Source: Flavobacteriales bacterium UBA4011
GTDB lineage: Bacteria; Bacteroidota; Bacteroidia; Flavobacteriales_D; Crocinitomicaceae
Direction: 5' to 3'
DNA length: 9,061 nt
Assembly (NCBI GenBank): GCA_002384725.1
Contig: DGBF01000138.1
Coordinates: 884-9,944, forward strand
In this document: positions 1-5,645 of the stretch, one piece after another
How positions within the stretch are numbered: the first letter of the stretch is position 1
Layout: each line of letters starts with the position of its first letter
Made by a program: the position numbers and the translations under genes
The notes under the pieces: generated by a model
The model's database searches: none
What the model was told of the DNA's origin: nothing
Seen by the model: only the letters and a program-made list of their open reading frames with translations

Positions 1-296
1 AAGGAAGGATATTGATAACGAGCGATAGCAATAGCTCCGGTGAGTAAGTCTTTCTCTTCCGAATTGACCCAAGAGCCCAATCCATTGGAAATATCGCGAA
101 CTTGAATGTCTTGAATGATCGTTTCAATCCGACTTTGGAACAACAGCCCCCAATCTTCTTTCTCCCAAGATATTTCTAAAAAAGGGATAGCTTCTAGACC
201 ATAGTTCAACAGTTGATCACGGACATGAGTATAAACGACTTCATCTGGGTCTTCCACCAAACGAACTAAAGCTTGTAAATGATTCATGCGAGCCAT
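1..296 (-). CDS. Transglutaminase-like (SirB1/Transglut_core2 family) protein, N-terminal part
   Basis: This is an open frame of 98 codons from ATG at 296 to the left edge; the C-terminal part, including any catalytic Cys-His-Asp residues, lies outside the window. The protein begins MARMNHLQALVRLVEDPDEV, then has a helical stretch (YTHVRDQLLNYGLEAIPFLE, residues 22-41) and later DLLTGAIAIARYQYPS (83-98). A DP-D/E-V-Y start, an 'LL-YG-EAIP-LE' segment and a 'GA-LIARYQYP' segment are, from memory, typical of the helical N-terminal region of Bacteroidota SirB1-like transglutaminase-fold proteins. Their substrate is unknown. A second in-frame ATG at 287 (MNHLQ) could be the real start. An exact TAnnTTTG box on the minus strand (308-301) lies only 4 bases before the first ATG, so transcription from it would favour the inner ATG or a leaderless message. 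The family call rests on recognition of the N-terminus only. Confidence 0.65.
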   Translation of the reverse strand, partial: MARMNHLQALVRLVEDPDEVVYTHVRDQLLNYGLEAIPFLEISWEKEDWGLLFQSRIETIIQDIQVRDISNGLGSWVNSEEKDLLTGAIAIARYQYPS

Positions 297-340
297 GGAA
301 CAAAAATAGAGGTAAAGACAAAGTGAAAAATCAGATCCTG

Positions 341-360
341 CTTAACTTTTAAAAGTCAAG
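341..360. repeat. 20-base near-perfect inverted repeat
   Basis: CTTAACTTTTAAAAGTCAAG reads as an inverted repeat with one mismatched pair (344/357). The inner 12 bases ACTTTTAAAAGT (345-356) are a perfect palindrome. It lies about 45 bases upstream of the minus-strand start at 296, so it could be an operator for that gene, or be chance in AT-rich DNA. No regulator is known from the window. Confidence 0.4.
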
Positions 361-492
361 TTGTTAATTAGCGTTAACGGGCCGATTTTTGGGTATGATT
401 CAAGGATTAACAAAAAATGATGAAACTTATTAATCTTTCTCCCGTTATAATACGTGTCATTGATTTCAATCTACAGGTTATTAATGCATATG

Positions 493-522
493 AAAGAGGT
501 TCTCGGTTGAGGCCTCTTTTTT
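493..522 (+). terminator. Rho-independent terminator, orphan
   Basis: AAAGAGG (493-499) pairs with CCTCTTT (513-519). Inside it, CTC (502-504) and GAG (509-511) can extend the stem, leaving a GGTT loop. A run of six T (517-522) follows on the plus strand, while the other strand lacks a T tract. The orientation implies a plus-strand transcript ending here, yet the only space upstream is the 196-base gap after the divergent gene start at 296. Confidence 0.7.
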
Positions 523-542
523 AGTTTTAAAGAAGTCCGTAA

Positions 543-574
543 TTGCCTTAGTTCATTAGAAAATTGTATTTTGG
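543..574 (+). promoter_or_regulatory. Possible Bacteroidota-type promoter of the lipoprotein gene at 607
   Basis: TTG (543-545), a 21-base spacer, and TATTTTGG (567-574), close to the TAnnTTTG -7 element of Bacteroidota sigma factors. It lies just downstream of the orphan terminator and would give a leader of roughly 25 bases. The match is imperfect (one of the last bases differs), so this is tentative. Confidence 0.3.
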
Positions 575-606
575 CACGTAAATCGCATAGTTAAAAGGAA
601 AAAGTC

Positions 607-1008
607 ATGGTAAGAGTATTATTTATATCAAGTTTGGTTGTTTTAGCTTCATGTGCAAACATGAAAGAAAGAAAAGGAGAAAAAATGCTGGCAAAAGCAC
701 CAACTGCCGTAAAGTCAATTAGCGAAGAAGAAAATGCTGCTCCAACTCAGTCACGTCCAGCAAGTGAAGAGGACATGATGGGAATTCAAGGAACTGTTCG
801 TTTGAACAAGTCAGGTTGCCCAGTGCAAATTGAAATGATAAATGCTGATTTGTATTCAACGGCATATCCCGTAAACTTGGATAAGCAATACCACAAAGAA
901 GGTTTGTTGATTAAATTTAATTTTGCTCCGAGTCGTGCGCCTTCGCCAGAAAGTTGTACTGCGGATGCTGTAATTTCAGTCTCTGAAGTTGAAATAATTA
1001 AGAAATAA
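607..1008 (+). CDS. Small lipoprotein of unknown function
   Basis: The product is 133 residues. The N-terminus has a short hydrophobic signal and a lipobox LASC (residues 13-16), so Cys16 should be lipidated and the protein anchored in the envelope. A low-complexity charged linker rich in Glu, Lys, Pro and Ala follows (about 17-57). The C-terminal half (58-133) is a compact domain with a G-x-V-R-x-N-K-x-G-C-P start (Cys at about 71), a Y-P-V-N-L segment, then K-F-x-x-x-x-S-R-A-P-x-P-E-S-C and V-S-E-V at the end. The two Cys of the domain could form a disulfide. From memory this pattern occurs in unnamed Bacteroidota proteins; I cannot assign a function. The start is supported by AGGAA at 596-600, six bases before the ATG. 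It is probably a single-gene transcript: the region on its left ends with a terminator and everything to the right up to 2792 is on the other strand. Confidence 0.75.
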   Translation: MVRVLFISSLVVLASCANMKERKGEKMLAKAPTAVKSISEEENAAPTQSRPASEEDMMGIQGTVRLNKSGCPVQIEMINADLYSTAYPVNLDKQYHKEGLLIKFNFAPSRAPSPESCTADAVISVSEVEIIKK

Positions 1009-1072
1009 ATCACTCCAACGGAAGTATAACTTATTTTTTCAGGTTATTGGTTATAGTAAAAGTTAATGTAAT

Positions 1073-1408
1073 CTACGTTTTCATTCCTTTGTTTTGGATT
1101 AAATAAGTTAGCTTATGAGATGAGATCAACATCCGACGACCATCGTTGACAATTGTTGGGGTGAAAATGAACAAAGGCATTTCCGCTTTCTTCTCTAAAT
1201 CGGTGTAATAGTGCAAAGGAACGTCTAAAATGTTATCGGTATTCTCATTCAATTATCGTTCGAAGGCTGTTCCGCGTTTAAGCTGAGCCAATAAAAGATG
1301 AAATGGAAATAGCGAGAAGAATACGTTGAAAAATCCAGTTTTTCGATTGTCGTTTACAATGTATATAAAGAACAGAATAAAAATCGAAAATGTTGGATCA
1401 AATCGAAT
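1073..1408 (-). pseudogene. Remnant of a patatin-like phospholipase gene (middle section only)
   Basis: This stretch has no intact gene, but one minus-strand frame reads about 110 codons with a single internal stop (TAA at 1255-1253) before TAG at 1075-1073. Before the stop it encodes a hydrophobic segment and then NDNRKTGFFNVFF and LKRGTAFER. After it comes LNENTDNILDVPLHYYTDLE, then AEMPLFIFTPTIVNDGRRML and ISSHKLTYL. The 'MP-IF-TI-NDGRR-ISS' stretch matches, as I remember it, the region after the catalytic Ser in large Bacteroidota patatin-like phospholipases. The GxSxG nucleophile region and the C-terminal Asp region are absent, and no start codon or ribosome site is visible. The protein-like character across the stop argues for decay of a once-coding sequence. 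The family name is inference from memory; that it is a coding remnant is better supported. The tail after about 1100 no longer looks familiar. Confidence 0.55.
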
Positions 1409-2386
1409 CTATTTTTTTGATTGACATTTAATAAAATCTAAAACGAAGTATGAGATTATTTTTCCGTAAAGTCTATGCTCATTTTCGGTTTCAGGAGCTC
1501 CTTCTGGTAAATGTAAAATGGAGAAATCAACGTTCGAACTTAAACTACGAATCATTTTTCTTATTTCTTCTATCGAAAATCCACTGGGCGTTAATGCGGA
1601 TGTTGGGAGAAATGAAATGGCGTCTAAATCAATATCCAAGCTATACGATTTGTCATTTGAAGCCGTATTCCCGAAATTCTCAAATTCGCTCCACCAAAGG
1701 TTAGGGTCATCCAGCCAGTTTTCAAAAGTGTTGTAATAACAGGCGTTTCTATCTAAGTAATCAAGAATGTACGTATTGTTATATGACTCGTGAAGTCCAA
1801 AAATCGAATAATTATGTATTACATCCTCATTAATTGCGCACGAAAATGGGTTTCCACTATGACGGTATTCAATTGATCGACAGTCGGCATGGGGGTCAAT
1901 ATTTATGGCGTGAATTCTCTTTGTATCAAGTATCGAAAGATTTTTCAACAATGGGAATGCATTATTGTGACCGCCACCAATCACAATTAATTTTTGCCCC
2001 TTAGAAATATTTTCAGTTAGAACATTTAAAATAAAATCATCTAACTCCTCAACGGCGCCTTTGTTTTTGTTAATAGACTCAAATTTTATGTTCTGCGTTA
2101 TTTCACCCAAAACACCAATATTCTCACCAGAGCAAAATTTGTTTGATTGTACAGATTGAAATGCCTGCATGAAAGCGTTAAAACCTTTCTGTGCTCCAGG
2201 AAATCCACCATTCATTTGTGGTCCTATGTCTTCCGAAATACCTAGAATGACGAATTCACTTTCTTTGGTCTCTGGTCCGAAATTTATTGTTTCAGCCAGT
2301 TTCAATTCACCCGGACGCTGATTTTGATCTCTTGTAGATTCATTAAACAAATGAAACGTAAATAAGCCAGTTTTACTTTTTAGCAT
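1409..2386 (-). CDS. Formimidoylglutamase / arginase-family (ureohydrolase) enzyme
   Basis: The product is 325 residues, the usual length for ureohydrolases, a family of binuclear manganese enzymes. Formimidoylglutamase cleaves N-formimidoyl-glutamate to glutamate and formamide in histidine breakdown. Metal-site motifs are present: GGGHNN with His140, NIDPHADCR with Asp164, His166 and Asp168, and SLDIDLDAI with Asp251, Asp253 and Asp255. RHSGNPFS (175-182), FGLHESY (196-202) and SALTPSGFS (263-271) match the formimidoylglutamase-like branch seen in Flavobacteriales better than true arginase. The 'DPHAD' form replaces the common 'DAHxD' with Pro, which is mildly unusual. The start ATG lies inside the end of the upstream thioesterase gene (14-base overlap), so translation is probably coupled. 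No other hut gene is in the window, so the physiological substrate is uncertain; agmatinase-like or guanidino substrates remain possible. Confidence 0.8.
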   Translation of the reverse strand: MLKSKTGLFTFHLFNESTRDQNQRPGELKLAETINFGPETKESEFVILGISEDIGPQMNGGFPGAQKGFNAFMQAFQSVQSNKFCSGENIGVLGEITQNIKFESINKNKGAVEELDDFILNVLTENISKGQKLIVIGGGHNNAFPLLKNLSILDTKRIHAINIDPHADCRSIEYRHSGNPFSCAINEDVIHNYSIFGLHESYNNTYILDYLDRNACYYNTFENWLDDPNLWWSEFENFGNTASNDKSYSLDIDLDAISFLPTSALTPSGFSIEEIRKMIRSLSSNVDFSILHLPEGAPETENEHRLYGKIISYFVLDFIKCQSKK

Positions 2387-2792
2387 AATGAGAAAGTTTC
2401 TCTAATAAGTCGTTGGGTGGAGGGCAAGCTCGCATGGTATCCTTTTTTACAAAAACCAATGTCGTTTGCCCACTCGAAATAATGTCCTGTTGTTCATTAT
2501 ACAAAGTATAGTCAAATACAATTTTCACCCCTTTAATTTCAGTGATTTTAGTTGAAATCGTGAGTAAATCATCATATAAGGCAGGTTTCAAATATTTTAC
2601 AGAGTATTCACTTACGGGCAGCATTATGCCACTTTCTTCAATGTCCTTGTAGGAAGATCCAACCTCTCTGAGCGCCTCTACACGTCCTACTTCGAAATAC
2701 TGGGCGTAGTTTCCATAATAACAATACCCCATTTGGTCGGTTTCACCGTAACGAACTCTAATTTGAGTCTTATGTTCAAAATTGTAATACAT
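2373..2792 (-). CDS. Acyl-CoA thioesterase, hotdog fold (YbgC/FadM-like, 4-HBT family)
   Basis: The product is 139 residues, a standard single hotdog domain. It probably hydrolyses acyl-CoA thioesters in the cytoplasm. The signature is near the N-terminus: RVRYGETDQMGYCYYGNYAQ (12-31) followed by YFEVGRVEAL (32-41), with Asp19 in the position of the catalytic Asp of YbgC-type enzymes. YbgC has His in the 'YHANY' loop, while this protein has YYGNY, a form I associate with Bacteroidota members. Later strands include SVKYLKPALYDDLLTISTKI (64-83) and SGQTTLVFV (107-115). It is the first gene of a minus-strand pair with the formimidoylglutamase-like gene and is divergent from dnaA. Function is confident at the family level; the acyl substrate is unknown. 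Confidence 0.85.
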   Translation of the reverse strand: MYYNFEHKTQIRVRYGETDQMGYCYYGNYAQYFEVGRVEALREVGSSYKDIEESGIMLPVSEYSVKYLKPALYDDLLTISTKITEIKGVKIVFDYTLYNEQQDIISSGQTTLVFVKKDTMRACPPPNDLLEKLSHYAKK

Positions 2793-2885
2793 ATGAAGAC
2801 ATAAAAGTAGGATAAAAAACGAAGAAGGAAATTTCTATTCTAGTGCCATAATTAAAAATAAAAAATAACGGATTGATTTAATATT

Positions 2886-2920
2886 GAAAGATAATTCATT
2901 TTTTGTTGAAAATTTCACAA
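2886..2920 (-). promoter_or_regulatory. Weak candidate promoter for the thioesterase operon
   Basis: On the minus strand, TTG (2920-2918) precedes TATCTTTC (2893-2886), one base off TAnnTTTG, with a 24-base spacer that is slightly long. It lies about 95 bases before the thioesterase start. AT-rich sequence makes such matches easy to find by chance. Confidence 0.2.
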
Positions 2921-2974
2921 ATTGAAGATAATATCAACGATTAGAACGATCAAGTTTGACTAATTCAGGGCTAA

Positions 2975-2988
2975 GTAAAATATTTTAC
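2975..2988. repeat. Perfect 14-base palindrome upstream of dnaA
   Basis: GTAAAATATTTTAC is fully self-complementary. It sits 2 bases upstream of the candidate -33 TTG of the dnaA promoter and about 140 bases before the dnaA start. This is the geometry expected of an operator for a dimeric regulator, but no regulator gene is nearby. Confidence 0.45.
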
Positions 2989-2990
2989 AA

Positions 2991-3024
2991 TTGCAATACA
3001 CATTTCACTTTTTTTTTAACTTTT
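2991..3024 (+). promoter_or_regulatory. Candidate dnaA promoter
   Basis: TTG (2991-2993), a 23-base spacer, and TAACTTTT (3017-3024), one base off TAnnTTTG. It would give a leader of about 100 bases. It lies immediately downstream of the 14-base palindrome. Tentative because the spacer is at the long end. Confidence 0.3.
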
Positions 3025-3129
3025 TTATGTAAATATTTGTTCACTGTTAAAACGAGAAACAAATGTTGTCCTTTAAACCAGCATTTCTTCGTTAAAGCTA
3101 AATTATTAATCGTAATAAAATAATATTAA

Positions 3130-4560
3130 ATGACTTTAGAACATGAAAAGCTTTGGATTGCTTGTTTAAAAGTAATAAAGGACAATATTTCACTACAAGC
3201 ATTCAAAACCTGGTTCGAACCAATTATACCAGTAAAACTTGAACATGGTGCGCTAACTATACAGGTGCCATCTCATTTCTTTTACGAATGGTTAGAAGAA
3301 AACTACATTGACTTACTTAGAAAAGTTATCAAAAAAGAATTAGGAACCGAAGGGCGACTTGAGTATAATATTGTCATGGAGAACAACAATACCAAATCAA
3401 CTCCATACACGGTTAAACTTCCAGCACTTACGAAAAAACCACTTCGCAATCAACCGGTGAATATGCCGATTGATATCAACGAAGGTCAAATTCGAAATCC
3501 ATTTATTATTCCAGGACTTAAGAAAGTAAACGTTGAATCCAATTTAAATCCATCTTATTCTTTCGAGAATTTTGTGGAAGGCGACTGTAACCGTTTGGCT
3601 AGAGCATCTGGTTATGCCGTATCGAATAAGCCAGGAGGAACCGCTTTCAATCCTTTGCTAATTTATGGTGGTGTTGGACTCGGTAAAACGCACTTAGCTC
3701 ACTCAATTGGAATTTCAATAAAGAATGAATTTCCCAACAAGACTGTTTTGTATGTTGGATCTGAGAAATTTGCACACCAATTTATTGATGCTTTGAAGAA
3801 TAATTCAACCAATGATTTTATTCATTTCTATCAAATGATAGATGTGTTGATTATCGATGACGTTCAATTCTTTGCTGGAAAAGAGAAGACACAAGATGTA
3901 TTCTTCCACGTTTTCAATCACTTGCACCAAAATGGGAAACAAATTATCCTTACTTCGGATAAACCGCCTGTTGAAATGCAAGGAATGGAGCAAAGATTGT
4001 TGTCACGTTTCAAATGGGGATTGTCGGCAGATTTGTCTGCACCAGATTTGGAAACGCGTATTGCGATTCTTGAGAAGAAAATGTACGGCAACGGAATTGA
4101 ACTTCCGAAAGATGTTGTTGAATATCTTGCCTACAGTATCAATACCAACATTCGTGAAATGGAAGGTGCTTTGACTTCATTGTTAGCGCAAGCATCTCTT
4201 AATAAAAAAGCAATTTCTTTAGATTTGGCGCGCCAAATGGTAGACAAGTTTGTTAAAAATACGGCTCGTGAAGTTTCTATCGAATATATCCAGAAAGTAG
4301 TTTCCGATTATTTCGATTTACCAATCGAGATACTAAAATCGAAAACGCGGAAAAGAGAAGTGGTTCAAGCCCGTCAAATTTCAATGTATTTCTCAAAACG
4401 TATGACGAAATCATCGTTGGCAAATATTGGAGCACATTGTGGTGGAAAAGATCACGCAACAGTTCTTCACGCTTGTCGAACTGTGACTAACTTATCTGAA
4501 ACGGATAAACGATTTAGAGTATATCTCGAGGATTTGGAGAAAAAATTAACGCTCCAATAG
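3130..4560 (+). CDS. dnaA: Chromosomal replication initiator protein DnaA
   Basis: The product is 476 residues, full length. DnaA binds DnaA boxes at oriC, forms an ATP-dependent filament and melts the origin. Domain I (about 1-85) includes the LQAFKTWFEP helix region. A variable linker (about 86-140) follows. Domain III is the AAA+ ATPase: Walker A GGVGLGKT (180-187), Walker B LIIDDVQFF (240-248), sensor 1 ILTSD (273-277), the LLSRFKWGL arginine region (290-298), and NIREMEGAL (340-348) with the sensor 2 Arg342. Domain IV (from about 378) has the helix-turn-helix signature CGGKDHATVLHACRTV (437-452), with Lys where many phyla have Arg, as usual in Bacteroidota. All key residues are present. 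The start ATG has an A/T-rich leader without Shine-Dalgarno. A hairpin terminator follows 20 bases after the stop. No DnaA-box cluster was found beside the gene. Confidence 0.98.
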   Translation: MTLEHEKLWIACLKVIKDNISLQAFKTWFEPIIPVKLEHGALTIQVPSHFFYEWLEENYIDLLRKVIKKELGTEGRLEYNIVMENNNTKSTPYTVKLPALTKKPLRNQPVNMPIDINEGQIRNPFIIPGLKKVNVESNLNPSYSFENFVEGDCNRLARASGYAVSNKPGGTAFNPLLIYGGVGLGKTHLAHSIGISIKNEFPNKTVLYVGSEKFAHQFIDALKNNSTNDFIHFYQMIDVLIIDDVQFFAGKEKTQDVFFHVFNHLHQNGKQIILTSDKPPVEMQGMEQRLLSRFKWGLSADLSAPDLETRIAILEKKMYGNGIELPKDVVEYLAYSINTNIREMEGALTSLLAQASLNKKAISLDLARQMVDKFVKNTAREVSIEYIQKVVSDYFDLPIEILKSKTRKREVVQARQISMYFSKRMTKSSLANIGAHCGGKDHATVLHACRTVTNLSETDKRFRVYLEDLEKKLTLQ

Positions 4561-4576
4561 CACACTAAAAACTCGA

Positions 4577-4606
4577 AAGCTATCACTAACTTGTGGTAGT
4601 TTTTTT
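4577..4606 (+). terminator. dnaA terminator
   Basis: CTATCAC (4580-4586) pairs with GTGGTAG (4593-4599) with one G-T wobble, around a TAACTT loop. Flanking A residues (4577-4578) can pair with the start of the T run (4600-4606). The stem is moderate and the T tract is seven bases, so it may be partly read through into the SPFH gene, which starts 22 bases later. Confidence 0.7.
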
Positions 4607-4628
4607 ATATACATTAATAATAAACAAA

Positions 4629-5585
4629 ATGGAAATACAAAGTTTAGTAGAGGCAGGATTAATAGGTTACATTGTAGTAGGTGTAATTCTATTCTTATTA
4701 CTTGTTAAATCAGTCATGATTGTGACGGAACAAACCGCGGTCGTGATAGAACGATTAGGGAAGTTTCATCATATTGCCGATTCAGGATTTAGTTTAATCA
4801 TCCCCTTTGTCGACGGAAAAGCATCGACAATCAATCTTCGTTTGCAACAATTGGATGTAACTATTGAAACAAAAACTAGAGATAACGTATTCGTGAATCT
4901 TCAAGTTTCTGTTCAATTTAAAGTAGGTAAAGGGCGTGTGAAAGATGCGTATTATTCTATGGATAATCCGCGCAATCAAATTTCTTCTTTTATATTTGAC
5001 GATGTCCGCGCAGAAGTCCCGCGATTAGATTTGGATGATGTTTTTGCCAAAAAAGAAGATATCGCTCTCGCGGTTCAGCAAAACATCCACGAGTCAATGA
5101 AGGAATATGGTTATGATATAATCAAAGCATTGATTACAGATATTGACCCTGATCACAAAGTGAAGGATGCAATGAACAGAATTAACGCTGCAAAACGTGA
5201 TAGAGAAGCCGCTTTGGAAGAAGGTGAAGGTCTTAAAATTAAGATAATCAAACAAGCAGAAGCGGAGGCAGAATCAAAAAGATTGTCAGGTGAAGGTGTA
5301 GCTAAACAAAGAATGGAAATCGTTCGTGGTTTCAAAGAATCTGTGCAAGATTTCAAGAAATCATTGGATACCGTTACGCACGAAGAAATTATGCAGTTTG
5401 TATTGATGACACAATATTTCGATACAATCAAGGACATAGGAGCGAATTCAAAAAACTCTTCGATCTTAATGCCGCATTCGCCAGGTGGAATGAGAGATTT
5501 CCAAAACCAAATTATTCAAGGAACATTCGTCGGAAACGATTTAAATACAATGAATCAAGGCGGAAATATTCCCAAAGGAGAATAG
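4629..5585 (+). CDS. SPFH/stomatin-prohibitin family membrane protein
   Basis: With ATG at 4629 the product is 318 residues. A longer frame from GTG at 4593 would put the start inside the dnaA terminator stem and add 12 unhelpful residues, so I reject it. One N-terminal membrane segment (about 9-32, GLIGYIVVGVILFLLL) is followed by an SPFH/Band 7 domain: TEQTAVVIERLGKFHHIADS (33-52), then FVDGKASTINLRLQQLD (60-76) and TRDNVFVNLQVSVQFKV (83-99), ending near ITDIDPDHKVKDAMN (169-183). A charged helical, likely coiled-coil stretch rich in Ala, Glu and Lys follows (184-245). The tail ends in a Gly/Asn-rich segment. These proteins form large oligomeric rings or microdomains on the inner membrane and often affect membrane proteases. 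There is no NfeD-type partner in the window, so the specific role is unknown. No Shine-Dalgarno is visible. Confidence 0.9.
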   Translation: MEIQSLVEAGLIGYIVVGVILFLLLVKSVMIVTEQTAVVIERLGKFHHIADSGFSLIIPFVDGKASTINLRLQQLDVTIETKTRDNVFVNLQVSVQFKVGKGRVKDAYYSMDNPRNQISSFIFDDVRAEVPRLDLDDVFAKKEDIALAVQQNIHESMKEYGYDIIKALITDIDPDHKVKDAMNRINAAKRDREAALEEGEGLKIKIIKQAEAEAESKRLSGEGVAKQRMEIVRGFKESVQDFKKSLDTVTHEEIMQFVLMTQYFDTIKDIGANSKNSSILMPHSPGGMRDFQNQIIQGTFVGNDLNTMNQGGNIPKGE

Positions 5586-5614
5586 AGTTTTTTCTAAAAG
5601 ATAGAATCTATTAT

Positions 5615-5645
5615 AAAGGTGCAATGAGAATTGCACCTTTTTTTT
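5615..5645. terminator. Strong terminator between convergent genes
   Basis: AAAGGTGCAAT (5615-5625) and ATTGCACCTTT (5630-5640) form a perfect 11-base stem with a GAGA loop. Eight T in a row (5638-5645) follow on the plus strand, ending the SPFH transcript. On the minus strand the stem is followed by only a short T run, so it may also stop the converging operon, less efficiently. The T run overlaps the last bases of the hydrolase stop codon (5646-5644). Confidence 0.9.

Larger units (their letters stand above)
297..606. other. Intergenic region with palindrome, orphan terminator and possible promoter
   Basis: This 310-base gap lies between the divergent starts of the transglutaminase-like gene and the lipoprotein gene at 607. 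It holds a near-perfect palindrome (341-360), a plus-strand hairpin terminator (493-522) with no recognised gene feeding it, and a possible promoter for the downstream gene (543-574). A 35-codon frame (417-524, plus) runs into the terminator; its product (begins MMKLINLSPV) is not recognisable and I do not call it a gene. No tRNA or other structured RNA family was recognised. Confidence 0.6.
2793..3129. other. Divergent AT-rich control region between thioesterase and dnaA
   Basis: These 337 bases carry no credible coding frame. They contain a perfect 14-base palindrome (2975-2988), candidate promoters for both directions, and two AACGAT copies (2936-2941 and 2945-2950). I looked for DnaA boxes (TTATCCACA and close variants) on both strands and found none, so there is no support here for a replication origin or for classic DnaA autoregulation. 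Confidence 0.55.

Noticed and set aside
417..524. 35-codon plus-strand frame starting ATGATG and ending in the terminator T tract
   Set aside because: No ribosome site, no recognisable product, and its end overlaps the terminator stem. Kept only as a possibility in a finding, not called a gene.
1018..1056. Possible terminator after the lipoprotein gene at 607
   Set aside because: Only short AT-rich inverted repeats (AAGT/ACTT, ATAAC/GTTAT) around a T run; the stem is too weak to call.
1450..1736. Plus-strand frames opposite the formimidoylglutamase gene
   Set aside because: They are shadows of a clear minus-strand gene with intact metal-binding motifs; no ribosome sites or family features.
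2936..2950. Two AACGAT direct repeats in the dnaA upstream region
   Set aside because: Six-base repeats are expected by chance in a 337-base AT-rich stretch, and there are only two copies.
2793..3129. Replication origin beside dnaA
   Set aside because: No TTATCCACA-type DnaA boxes on either strand and no repeated 13-mer-like array; AT richness alone is not enough.
4593..4628. GTG start giving a 12-residue longer SPFH protein
   Set aside because: The GTG lies inside the 3' arm of the dnaA terminator hairpin; ATG 4629 directly precedes the expected N-terminus and membrane segment.
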